Shown piece after piece: positions 8,871 through 16,697 of a stretch of 64,000 bases of DNA; positions within the stretch are counted from its first letter, which is position 1, and each line of letters starts with the position of its first letter. Source of the stretch: Sporolactobacillus sp. CQH2019. Its GTDB lineage: Bacteria > Bacillota > Bacilli > Bacillales > Sporolactobacillaceae. The notes under the pieces are model-generated. The model worked only from the letters and a program-made list of their open reading frames with translations, did not search any database and had not been told where the DNA came from. The stretch covers positions 80,861 through 144,860 of the forward strand of contig NZ_JARAJZ010000006.1 of assembly GCF_028765345.1 (NCBI RefSeq), read 5' to 3'. Made by a program: the position numbers and the translations under genes.

Positions 8871-9383
8871 TTGGCGATTTCTTTTGTTCGTGTCGATGAT
8901 CGCATCATTCATGGTCAGGTGGTCATACGATGGCTTGCCGAACGCCAGGCAGATGGAGTCATTGCCGTTGACGATGTTGCGGCGAAGAATCCGATTATTG
9001 CCAAAGCCTTAAAGACCGCTGTTCCGGGACCATTAAAAGCTTTTGTCATGACGGTCAGTCATACAGCGGAACGATGGCAGGACATTGTGAAAAGTCCGAA
9101 GCGCTATTTCTTAATTGCAAAGAGCCCGGCAACACTGGTGAGACTTTATCAGGCCGGTGCGGATTTGCCTTCTCAGCAGCAAAGTCTTGATGTGGGTCCG
9201 ATGAGTGTGCGTCAGGGGGCACGGAAGGTGGGGCCGAATGCCAATATTACCGAGGAAGACATGAAAGCCTTTGAGTTCTTGATCGATCATGGAATGACCG
9301 TGTATTTTCAATTGGTGCCTGATTCAAAAAAAACAACTTGGGAAGAAGCCAAGGCGGAATTTAAAAAGGTTCGACAAAATTAA
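8871..9383 (+). CDS. PTS mannose/fructose/sorbose family IIB component
   Basis: Cytoplasmic phosphotransferase that takes phosphate from IIA and passes it to the incoming sugar. The phospho-accepting His lies in RVDDRIIHGQV (His14). 170 residues, a little longer than a typical 160-residue IIB. TTG start with AGAGGGG about seven bases upstream. It is the first gene of a seven-gene operon; IIC follows after 18 bases. Sugar specificity cannot be read from the sequence; the mannose family takes mannose, glucose, fructose, sorbose, N-acetylgalactosamine and others. Confidence 0.92.
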   Translation: MAISFVRVDDRIIHGQVVIRWLAERQADGVIAVDDVAAKNPIIAKALKTAVPGPLKAFVMTVSHTAERWQDIVKSPKRYFLIAKSPATLVRLYQAGADLPSQQQSLDVGPMSVRQGARKVGPNANITEEDMKAFEFLIDHGMTVYFQLVPDSKKTTWEEAKAEFKKVRQN

Positions 9384-9401
9384 AATTGAAAGGAGCGTTC
9401 G

Positions 9402-10226
9402 ATGATGACTGTGACACTTTTTATTCAAGCGGTAATTATTTCGATTCTCTGCTATTTGGGGGCCCTGAGTACGCCCTGGCTGTTTGGGCTGACCGGCGGC
9501 TGGTATACCTTATCCAGACCGTTGGTTTCCGGTTTTTTGATTGGCATTATTCTTGGTGATGTGACTCAGGGGATCATTATCGGCATTGCGGTTCAGGCTG
9601 TCTATATTGCTCTCGTAACGCCCGGCGGCCAAATGCCTGCCGATCTGAACTTTGTCGCTTATCCCGCGATTGCCCTGGCATTATTGTCGCATGCTTCGAC
9701 GGGTGTTGCCGTGACATTAGCCACGACGATCGGTGTGATCGGGACGATTGTTTTTAACCTGTTTCAAGTTTTGAATTCTTACTGGAATCATCGTGCCGAG
9801 AAAGCAATTCATGAGGGAAATGAACGCAGTTTTCATTTTAATACAATTTGGGGCCCCCAGCTATTTAACTTTGTCATTCGTTTTACACCTTCCTTCCTGG
9901 TGATTTTCTTTGGCGCAGGATTTGCGAAGAAATTACTTTCGAGTATGCCGCAGTACTTGATTGATGTCATGACTTATCTTGGCGGGGCTCTGCCGGCATT
10001 AGGCATTGTCATGCTGCTGACGGTAGTTATTAAGAAAAACTATATGTTAATCTTCTTCCTGTTGGGTGTCGTTGCGGTTGTTTTCATCAAGTTAAATATG
10101 ATTGCTCTGGCTATCCTGGCTGCGGCTATTGCCGTGATCTATTTCTTTGCCATTAACAAGGGGAATAATCCCAATGCGTCAGCTACAGGCGATCATACCG
10201 ATTCGAATGATGAGGAGGAATTCTGA
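9402..10226 (+). CDS. PTS mannose/fructose/sorbose family IIC component
   Basis: Membrane channel subunit of the sugar PTS, 274 residues with about seven or eight hydrophobic segments. The motif PGGQMPADLNFVAYPAIALA is typical for IIC of the mannose family. AAGGAGC precedes two adjacent ATG codons (9402 and 9405). Its stop overlaps the start of the IID gene by one base, so translation is coupled. A polar tail rich in Asn, Asp and Glu ends the protein. Confidence 0.93.
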   Translation: MMTVTLFIQAVIISILCYLGALSTPWLFGLTGGWYTLSRPLVSGFLIGIILGDVTQGIIIGIAVQAVYIALVTPGGQMPADLNFVAYPAIALALLSHASTGVAVTLATTIGVIGTIVFNLFQVLNSYWNHRAEKAIHEGNERSFHFNTIWGPQLFNFVIRFTPSFLVIFFGAGFAKKLLSSMPQYLIDVMTYLGGALPALGIVMLLTVVIKKNYMLIFFLLGVVAVVFIKLNMIALAILAAAIAVIYFFAINKGNNPNASATGDHTDSNDEEEF

Positions 10227-11068
10227 TGGCTGAAAGAAAGACTTACCAGTTGCTGGATAAAAAAACTGTGCACAAATCCTATTTCAGATGGATGATGTAT
10301 AACCTGGTGGCAACCAGTTATGAATTTCTGGAAGCGTTTGGTTTTGCCTACGCAATGGAACCGGTTTTGAAAAAACTGTACGGAAAAGATCCGGATAAAT
10401 TGAAAGAGGCTTTGGAGCGGCATTCCGTTTTTTATAATACCGAGCCTCAGCTGGGTGCCATTGTCAATGGAATGACCGTCGGACTGGAAGAACAGAGAGC
10501 GTTGGGTGCGGAAGGTGTTACCGATGATTTTATTACGAGTCTGAAAGTCGGCTTAATGGGCCCACTGGCGGGAATTGGCGATTCGATGATTCCAGGCATG
10601 TTAATACCGATTCTTCTTTCAATCGGCATGGGTCTGGGAGCGGGAGGAAATATTCTAGGCCCCTTATTTTACATGGTTGCTTATAACCTGATTATTGTGC
10701 TGGGTTCTCGTTATTTATTCTACAAGGGATATGAATTAGGTGCAGATGCGGTGAATCTTTTTGTAGGCGAAATGGCTCAAAACGTAACTCAGGCAATAAC
10801 GGTACTGGGCACGATTGTTACCGGCGGGGTTGCTGCGACTTATGTAAAATTACCGCTTCCGATTAAAATCAATATGGCCCATTCGACACTGGACATTCAG
10901 CAGATATTGGACAACATTTTTCCCAGCCTGGCTCCACTGTTATTGATTCTGATTTCATGGTATTTCATGTCGAAGAAGCACGTTTCACCGATCAAATTGA
11001 TTATCGTCTATTTTATCCTGGCTTTTGCCGGCGTCGGCGTGGAATATATTATAAAAGCAACAATCTGA
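10226..11068 (+). CDS. PTS mannose/fructose/sorbose family IID component
   Basis: Second membrane subunit of the mannose-family permease, 280 residues, about the usual length. It shows the typical MYNLVATSYEFLEAFGFAYAM start and the GLMGPLAGIGDSMIPGML glycine-rich block near residue 115. It forms the sugar channel with IIC. ATG overlaps the IIC stop (TGATG), preceded by GAGGAGG. Confidence 0.93.
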   Translation: MAERKTYQLLDKKTVHKSYFRWMMYNLVATSYEFLEAFGFAYAMEPVLKKLYGKDPDKLKEALERHSVFYNTEPQLGAIVNGMTVGLEEQRALGAEGVTDDFITSLKVGLMGPLAGIGDSMIPGMLIPILLSIGMGLGAGGNILGPLFYMVAYNLIIVLGSRYLFYKGYELGADAVNLFVGEMAQNVTQAITVLGTIVTGGVAATYVKLPLPIKINMAHSTLDIQQILDNIFPSLAPLLLILISWYFMSKKHVSPIKLIIVYFILAFAGVGVEYIIKATI

Positions 11069-11078
11069 GGAGAAGAGT

Positions 11079-11492
11079 ATGGCAAAGAAAATAGTATTGG
11101 TCGGTCATGACGGACTGGCCGAAGGAATGAAGAAAGCGATCGAGTTTATTGCAGGCAGGCAAGACAATATTCTTGCACTGAGTATGAAATCGGACGGACT
11201 TGAAAACTTCAAAAAAAATTTTACACAGATCATGAACGAGATCCCGGAAGCCGACGATATTCTATTAGTTTCTGATATTCCGTCCGGATCACCCGGAACA
11301 AACGGCTATTCGACCGCTTTGAAATTAAACAAAAAAGTGACTTATTTAACAGGAATGAATCTGGCAATGGTTCTTGAATTAGCACTGTCATCTTCTTCGC
11401 CGTATCAAAAAGCGATTCAATCCGCCAAAGCCAGCATAATGAACATGGGGGATACCTTGAAAGATGTGCCAGATGACCATTTTATGTTCTAA
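11079..11492 (+). CDS. PTS mannose family IIA component
   Basis: 137-residue cytoplasmic EIIA-Man domain, phosphorylated by HPr on His10 (KKIVLVGHDGLAEGM). IIA is encoded last of the four PTS genes rather than fused to IIB. The DIPSGSPGTNGY stretch corresponds to the usual DLxGGSPxN segment in the family. Ten bases follow IID; GAGGAGAAG is the ribosome site. Confidence 0.92.
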   Translation: MAKKIVLVGHDGLAEGMKKAIEFIAGRQDNILALSMKSDGLENFKKNFTQIMNEIPEADDILLVSDIPSGSPGTNGYSTALKLNKKVTYLTGMNLAMVLELALSSSSPYQKAIQSAKASIMNMGDTLKDVPDDHFMF

Positions 11493-11536
11493 AGTTATAA
11501 CATTACTACATTAGAATTGCTGAGGGGTTTTGTTCT

Positions 11537-13270
11537 ATGGCAAAATATGATTTAGAACCAGAGATCAAAATAATGCATTACAAAGAAGCCTGGCGCGGTT
11601 ATCCGTCGATTATAAAAGCGATTAAAGAAAAAGTCCGTACATTTGGTCGTGAAGATGTTACGATTGCTGTCGAAGAATATCCAGGTGTAGACAATGAAGA
11701 AATTGAACGAGAACTGATAACGAAACTGAATCCTGACCGTGCTATTTTTGCAGATGATCTGGCAGCCGACGGAGAACAAATGAGTGAACGAGTTAAAGAT
11801 ACATTAACAGATGATCGTGTTTTCGGAATTCTGTCGCATTATCGTCTGGAACAATTTTTTCCTGATCTATCCCGCCTTCAGCAATCGTTTAATCAGCCTA
11901 GTGGGTTAACAATTATCTATGGTACAGGAGCATCCGTATTAGTACCGGATCCGGACCTATTGATTTATTGCGATTTGGCCCGCTGGGAAATTCAGCGGCG
12001 CTATCGTGCCGGTATGCCGAATTGGAAAATAAACAATCGGCATCAGGATATTTTGCGAAAATATAAGCGCGGTTTTTTCTTTGAATGGCGGATGGCCGAC
12101 CGCCAGAAAATGAAGATATTTGATTGCATTGATTTTCTGCTCGATACGAATACCGGCGACGATCCGAAAATGGTCTCGGGAGCCGATTACAGAGAAGCGC
12201 TGCGGGAAGTTGTCCATCGGCCCTTTCGCGTTGTTCCTTATTTTGATGCAAGCGTATGGGGCGGTCAGTGGATGAAAGAGCATTATGGCCTGGACCCGGA
12301 AGTTCCAAACTATGGCTGGGCGTTTGACGGTGTCCCGGAAGAAAACAGCCTTTTCCTGCGTTTCGGGGAAGTACGCGTTGAAGTGCCGTCCATTAATTTA
12401 GTCCAGCAATTTCCTGACGAGCTTCTGGGTCCTGAAGTCCATGCCCGTTTTGGCGAAGAATTTCCAATTCGATTTGATTATCTTGATACGATGGGGGGAG
12501 GAAACCTGAGTTTGCAGGTTCATCCCCTGACTGAGTATATCGAGGATAAATATGGGATGCATTACACTCAGGATGAGAGCTATTATATTCTTCAGTCTAC
12601 AGATCGTTCCTCCATCTATTTAGGTTTAAAGGATGACGTCCGTAAGGAAGATTTGATGAATGATCTTCGTAAAGCTCAGACCGGTGCCGTACGATTTCCC
12701 GATGAAAAATACATCAATCGTTTTCCGGTGAAAAAACACGATCACTATTCAATTCCGGCAGGAACCGTGCATTGCGGAGGCCGCGATACCGTTGTCCTGG
12801 AAATCAGCGCAACGCCCTATATCTTCACCTTTAAGCTGTGGGACTGGGGAAGAACCGGCCTTGACGGGAAGCCCCGCCCGATTCATCTGGATGACGGCGG
12901 ACGGAACATTCAAATGAGCCGCAATACGGAATGGGTAAGAAAAAATCTGGTCAATCCATTTGTCACCCTAAAGAAATCGAAAGGGGAAACAGTTGAGAGA
13001 ACCGGCCTTCATCAACTTGAATTCATTGAAACACATCGGCACTGGTTCCAAAAGACCGGCTTTTTCGAAACCCACAATAGTGTGAATATGTTAAATCTCG
13101 TTGAAGGGGATACGGCAGCCGTTGAAAGCTTGGACAATAATTTTGAACCGTTTGAAATTCACTATGGTGAAACATTTATTGTTCCGGCAAACATTGAGCG
13201 GTTTATAATACGCAATAGAAAGCCGAATGGTAAAGAAATTGCGGTCATTCAGGCTTTTGTGCGCAAGTAG
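11537..13270 (+). CDS. class I mannose-6-phosphate isomerase with an extra N-terminal domain
   Basis: 577 residues, against about 320 for a simple bacterial ManA. The C-terminal part from about residue 225 is a type I phosphomannose isomerase cupin: zinc ligands are probably Gln327 and His329 (NLSLQVHP), Glu347 (DESYYIL) and His412 (AGTVHC). The first 220 residues form a separate domain without a P-loop that I do not recognise (IIYGTGASVLVPDPDLLIY, EIQRRYRAGMPNWK); a loose resemblance to nucleoside-kinase folds is only an impression. It lies 44 bases after IIA. It probably converts the imported sugar 6-phosphate to a fructose-6-phosphate-type ketose; substrate may not be mannose-6-phosphate itself. 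Confidence 0.8.
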   Translation: MAKYDLEPEIKIMHYKEAWRGYPSIIKAIKEKVRTFGREDVTIAVEEYPGVDNEEIERELITKLNPDRAIFADDLAADGEQMSERVKDTLTDDRVFGILSHYRLEQFFPDLSRLQQSFNQPSGLTIIYGTGASVLVPDPDLLIYCDLARWEIQRRYRAGMPNWKINNRHQDILRKYKRGFFFEWRMADRQKMKIFDCIDFLLDTNTGDDPKMVSGADYREALREVVHRPFRVVPYFDASVWGGQWMKEHYGLDPEVPNYGWAFDGVPEENSLFLRFGEVRVEVPSINLVQQFPDELLGPEVHARFGEEFPIRFDYLDTMGGGNLSLQVHPLTEYIEDKYGMHYTQDESYYILQSTDRSSIYLGLKDDVRKEDLMNDLRKAQTGAVRFPDEKYINRFPVKKHDHYSIPAGTVHCGGRDTVVLEISATPYIFTFKLWDWGRTGLDGKPRPIHLDDGGRNIQMSRNTEWVRKNLVNPFVTLKKSKGETVERTGLHQLEFIETHRHWFQKTGFFETHNSVNMLNLVEGDTAAVESLDNNFEPFEIHYGETFIVPANIERFIIRNRKPNGKEIAVIQAFVRK

Positions 13271-13285
13271 AAAGAAGGGAGTTCC

Positions 13286-14065
13286 ATGGATTATAATCCG
13301 GGATTTGATATTACGGTGGATGATCGCAATATGACCTTTAAATATGGCAGAAATACATTCGGCCCCGAGCCGGAGTACCGCCGTTTGAAGGATATCAGGA
13401 AAAGCCTGCTGGATCCTGCTGCCAAGGGACCTGATGTGCTGTACTCTATCGCGATGGATGTCGGCCGGAGCAAAGATCGCGATGATCTGAAGCGGCGCAT
13501 GCTGTTGTATGGAGCTGTGATTTATGCAAAAGGAAAAATCGGAAGAGAACCCGTTCGGAGTCAGGGGCATATTCATGCGATCTCCCCATCTTCAGATTCG
13601 TCCACTCCGGAGGTCTATGAAATTTGGGACGGCGAAGCAATTGTTTATATGCAGGAGACTGCCCATGACGATCCGGGACGCTGCTTTGCCGTCCATGCAA
13701 AGAGGGGCGACATCGTGATTGTGCCTCCCGCCTGGGCTCATTGTACCATTAATGCCGACATTCATCACACAATGACGTTCGGTGCGTGGTGCATCCGCGA
13801 TTATTCATTTGACTATAAGGAAATACGCGCGCATAAAGGCCTTGCATTCTACCCGATAGTCGGTCATGCCGATCAAATAACCTGGCAACGCAATGATCAT
13901 TACCGGAAATCCGGTTTACAGGAACAGGGACCGCGCAGCTGCAGAGATTTCAATTTGCAAAAAGGAGTCCCTGTTTATAAACAATACGTTGACAATCGAA
14001 ACCTGTTTGATTTTGTGACCGAGCCAATGAATCACAATGATTTATGGAGAAACTATCAACCTTAA
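13286..14065 (+). CDS. cupin glucose-6-phosphate isomerase family protein, long form
   Basis: 259-residue cupin related to archaeal-type phosphoglucose isomerase. Metal-binding pattern: His95 and His97 (GHIHAIS), a Glu in TPEVYEIWDG (about 109-112) and His152 (PAWAHCTIN). It is about 70 residues longer than the next gene product, with an N-terminal extension before the cupin barrel and a C-terminal tail after it. Only 15 bases separate it from the ManA-like gene and 20 from the next cupin gene. Probably an aldose-ketose isomerase on a sugar phosphate; whether it has the same activity as its neighbour is open. Confidence 0.75.
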   Translation: MDYNPGFDITVDDRNMTFKYGRNTFGPEPEYRRLKDIRKSLLDPAAKGPDVLYSIAMDVGRSKDRDDLKRRMLLYGAVIYAKGKIGREPVRSQGHIHAISPSSDSSTPEVYEIWDGEAIVYMQETAHDDPGRCFAVHAKRGDIVIVPPAWAHCTINADIHHTMTFGAWCIRDYSFDYKEIRAHKGLAFYPIVGHADQITWQRNDHYRKSGLQEQGPRSCRDFNLQKGVPVYKQYVDNRNLFDFVTEPMNHNDLWRNYQP

Positions 14066-14085
14066 TACTTTTGGAAGTGAAATTA

Positions 14086-14649
14086 ATGATAGAAATACAG
14101 TCCAGTGATACAATTCTGGATCTTAAATCCGGAAGACTGATTGGCAGCCATCTCAAACGGACAACAACCACGATCGGTGATTTAAGAAATTATTTTAAAG
14201 ATAGAACAGCTTTAAACAGAATGGATCCGGATCAGGCCGTGTACTGGGTAGAAATGGAGGAAAACAAGCAGAAAGAGGGAGAGGAGGGAGGACTATTCTT
14301 CGGAATTTCGCATCTCTGTTGCGGCACGGTCGGCGATGAATTTTTTATGACAAAGGGACATGTTCATAATAAATTTGACACAGCCGAGTACTACTGGGGC
14401 ATTAAGGGAACCGGATTACTGCTGCTGGACAATCTAAAAGGGAGCAGCCGCTTAATTGAAGTGAAGCCGGGCGCAGTTTTATATATTCCCGGCCGAACGG
14501 CCCATCGGTTGATAAATATCGGGAATGAAGAGCTGGCAGTCGGTGCCGTCTGGCAAACGATTTCCGGCCACAACTATGGAAGGGGCGCACAGCTTTTTCA
14601 TAATCGCCTCACCAAAGTCGGAAACAGCTACCAAGTGACGGAAGCCTGA
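14086..14649 (+). CDS. cupin-type glucose-6-phosphate isomerase
   Basis: 187 residues from ATG 14086, the usual length of cupin (archaeal-type) phosphoglucose isomerase, which interconverts glucose-6-phosphate and fructose-6-phosphate with a bound metal. Ligands: His92 and His94 (TKGHVHNKFDTAEYYW), Glu101 and His140 (PGRTAHRLINIG); the family ending GHNYG is present. GGAAGTG is seven bases before the ATG; an in-frame ATG at 14044 inside the previous gene is less likely. Last gene of the PTS operon. Confidence 0.85.
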   Translation: MIEIQSSDTILDLKSGRLIGSHLKRTTTTIGDLRNYFKDRTALNRMDPDQAVYWVEMEENKQKEGEEGGLFFGISHLCCGTVGDEFFMTKGHVHNKFDTAEYYWGIKGTGLLLLDNLKGSSRLIEVKPGAVLYIPGRTAHRLINIGNEELAVGAVWQTISGHNYGRGAQLFHNRLTKVGNSYQVTEA

Positions 14650-14837
14650 AGCGCTAAAGAGCATGGCTACACTCAAGTCCGGTAAATGTAACACTGCCGA
14701 TTGAATCGGCAGGAACATGCGAAGCGAATCCGTCTCACCCGGCAAAGTTGTTCCCCTTCAACAAGAGAAAGGAAAAAACCAAAATGATTCACTTCTTCAA
14801 TTAAGCCAGCTAAATGGAAGTTTTTTGTTGTTCCGCT

Positions 14838-14873
14838 AAAAGGCGCTTTCCTGTAATAAGAAAAGCGCTTTTT
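14838..14873 (+). terminator. terminator of the PTS operon
   Basis: Stem AAAAGGCGCTTT/AAGCGCTTTTT type hairpin with a G-U pair, loop CCTGTAATAAG and a short T-tract. It ends the seven-gene operon. Confidence 0.75.
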
Positions 14874-15186
14874 CCAATTTCACGGTCATATTCCTGAATA
14901 ACATATTTAAAGAAAATGAGTAGCGACGGGAATATAGCGAAAGGGCTTTCATTTAAATTGCCGCGGCAGATTAATATTTGTTTGAAAGAGTATATGATAA
15001 AACTGTAATCTTAGTCTTCGAAATCGTTTAAAGGGATATAGGTTGGCACCATTTATGGTAATAGGGACAAAACTTGGAAATCTGCTTCATATTAAAAGGC
15101 TCAGGTTATACGCAGATAAAAATCATGTATTAACTGCCCTATTGTAATAGGAACTGCCCTATGAGTCTTAATGTGGCAGAGAAAGT
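14874..15186. other. intergenic stretch with short repeats
   Basis: No gene supported. It holds a direct repeat AACTGCCCTAT (15132-15142 and 15152-15162), with the perfect inverted repeat CCTATT-GT-AATAGG at 15138-15151 between and overlapping them. The role is unknown. Confidence 0.3.
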
Positions 15187-15267
15187 ATGGATGACAACGA
15201 GTGTATATTATGCGGGACATGCGCTGATAAATGTCCTAAAAGGGCAATTGCTTATAAAGTGAAATAA
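15187..15267 (+). pseudogene. ferredoxin-like 4Fe-4S motif fragment
   Basis: A 26-codon reading frame reads as a single iron-sulfur binding motif, CILCGTCADKCPKRAI, with the CxxCxxxCP spacing of bacterial 4Fe-4S ferredoxin domains. A stop lies just upstream in frame and there is no strong ribosome site, so this is probably the surviving end of a longer iron-sulfur protein rather than a working gene. A true mini-protein cannot be excluded. The bases between it and 15495 hold no other gene. Confidence 0.4.
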
Positions 15268-15495
15268 AAAACCATCAGAGATATGTCTGACATGTCCCTT
15301 TTTTACTTCCAATGAAGTATGCAAAATCAATATCATGACATGTTATTTGAACCAAACCGTTTCACATGTTGGTCATCAATATGAGATCTTTTATGATCAC
15401 TGAATAAATCCTTTTTGAGCAAAAGTATATGATGCATTTCCGCAGTAACCGGGCATGCGGAACAAATTCCAAGGGAGTAATGGGAGGGAAGTAAT

Positions 15496-15981
15496 ATGCT
15501 GGGACATTTTGGATTTTCATATGTGGGCTTCATTTATCTATTGATGCTGTTCATTCCCAATATTTTCTGGGCAAAGTATAAACCGGCAGGCTATGATGAT
15601 ATCGTTTCAAATGAAAATAAGATTTTATTGGGATTAGAACGTGTGGGACAGGTGCTGGTTTCCTGCGTGGCAATAATTTTCAATGATTATGACCTTAAAC
15701 CGTTTTCTTTATGGAGCCTGTGGCTGATTGTATCTTTTATCCTGATGATCATTTATGAAATTTGCTGGATACGGTATTTTAACAGTGAACATACTCTAAA
15801 AGATTTTTATGGAAGTTTCTTAGGAATCCCGGTGCCGGGAGCAAGCTTGCCGGTAGCGGCATTTCTGCTGTTAGGTATCTATGGAAAGGTGATCTGGCTT
15901 ATTATCTCAATTATTATTCTTGGTATAGGGCATATCGGAATTCATTTGCAGCATTTAAAGGAGTACGGGACAGGAGAATAA
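15496..15981 (+). CDS. conserved small membrane protein of unknown function
   Basis: 161 residues with about five hydrophobic segments (near 8-25, 48-62, 73-92, 112-130 and 133-152). GGGAGGG sits seven bases before the ATG. I do not recognise a domain; the KYKPAGYDDIVSNENKILL loop and the FGFSYVGFIYLLMLFIPN start look like a small family found in Bacillota. It stands alone between the PTS operon and the arginine deiminase genes, with its own terminator-like hairpins downstream. Confidence 0.75.
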   Translation: MLGHFGFSYVGFIYLLMLFIPNIFWAKYKPAGYDDIVSNENKILLGLERVGQVLVSCVAIIFNDYDLKPFSLWSLWLIVSFILMIIYEICWIRYFNSEHTLKDFYGSFLGIPVPGASLPVAAFLLLGIYGKVIWLIISIIILGIGHIGIHLQHLKEYGTGE

Positions 15982-16190
15982 TGGGAATTTATTTAAGCTG
16001 TAAAAAGAGAAATGTCATCGGTTAGAAACTTTAATTTAAACCGGGAAGGATAACAGGGGTGACAAATTATAGTTCACAATTCACCTTGTAATATAAAATA
16101 AAGCAGCTCTTTAAAAGTTCAGAGAAGATGAACGGGTGTGTTTGTTTAACAAGAATTAAATAATTTTAAGGCTGAAACCATATTTGAGTG

Positions 16191-16218
16191 ATTCCATTAA
16201 AGGGAGTTTTAATGGAAT
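16191..16218. repeat. perfect inverted repeat
   Basis: Eleven-base arms ATTCCATTAAA/TTTAATGGAAT with a six-base loop. It has no T-tract and lies directly before the terminator at 16219-16272; it may be a regulatory structure or a second part of that terminator. Confidence 0.5.
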
Positions 16219-16272
16219 AAAAAGGAGAAAACATATTGGACATCTATAATATGTTTTCTCCTTTATTTTTTA
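16219..16272. terminator. strong bidirectional-type terminator
   Basis: Seventeen-pair perfect stem AAAGGAGAAAACATATT/AATATGTTTTCTCCTTT followed by ATTTTTTATA. It ends about 290 bases after the small membrane protein gene. An A-rich run on the other side makes it usable in both directions. Confidence 0.8.
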
Positions 16273-16341
16273 TAATTTAGGTCTTGGCGGCACCCCTGTA
16301 TCTAATCACTTTTTGAGAAATGAGTACAAAAATCTGAGTCA

Positions 16342-16390
16342 TTAAAACAGTCCTCAAGCCTTGTCTTATAAATGGGTAACACCCAATATC
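16342..16390. repeat. possible relic of an insertion-sequence end
   Basis: The stretch from TTAAAACAG through GGGTAACAC resembles the left subterminal part of the IS element at 23,205-23,250 (shared blocks AAAACAGT, AAGCCTT, GGGTAACAC; about 70 percent by eye). It may be what is left of an older copy. The remainder of 15982-16599 shows no gene. Confidence 0.3.
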
Positions 16391-16599
16391 AGAAAATGGA
16401 GCTATGGATAAGCCATTTAACCGCAAAAAAATAGGCTGTATGATTTCTGATTTTTATTTTTTGACTAAGCGGCCGGCTATTTGCATGGCATGCATGAGAG
16501 AGGGGGAAAAACCCGGTTCACAGAGAAATTAAGATGGCTTTCACACTACGGTCCGACTAGATACATGAGTTGAGGGGATACTCATTAAAAGGATCATGA

Positions 16600-16615
16600 T
16601 GTGAAATATTTCACT
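16600..16615 (+). promoter_or_regulatory. Fnr/ArcR (Crp-type) box upstream of arcA
   Basis: TGTGAAATATTTCACT fits the Crp/Fnr consensus TGTGA-N6-TCACA with one mismatch at the end. Such boxes precede arcA in Bacillus and bind Fnr or ArcR for anaerobic and arginine induction. An arcR gene closes this cluster. Confidence 0.75.
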
Positions 16616-16622
16616 TTTATCG

Positions 16623-16636
16623 TGTAATCGCTTTCA
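16623..16636 (+). promoter_or_regulatory. cre site in the arcA promoter
   Basis: TGTAATCGCTTTCA matches the CcpA consensus TGNAANCGNWNNCA at every fixed position. It lies just downstream of the Fnr/ArcR box and near the expected polymerase site, so glucose probably represses the arc operon through CcpA. Confidence 0.65.
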
Positions 16637-16697
16637 CTACAGATAAAATGGTAATGGATTATGCTTTAACTGTAAGACAAAAGGGAGATGAAAGATC

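Noticed and set aside
13091-13576. 161-codon reverse frame across the ManA and cupin genes
   Set aside because: Both forward genes have intact metal-binding motifs and ribosome sites; the reverse frame is a shadow.
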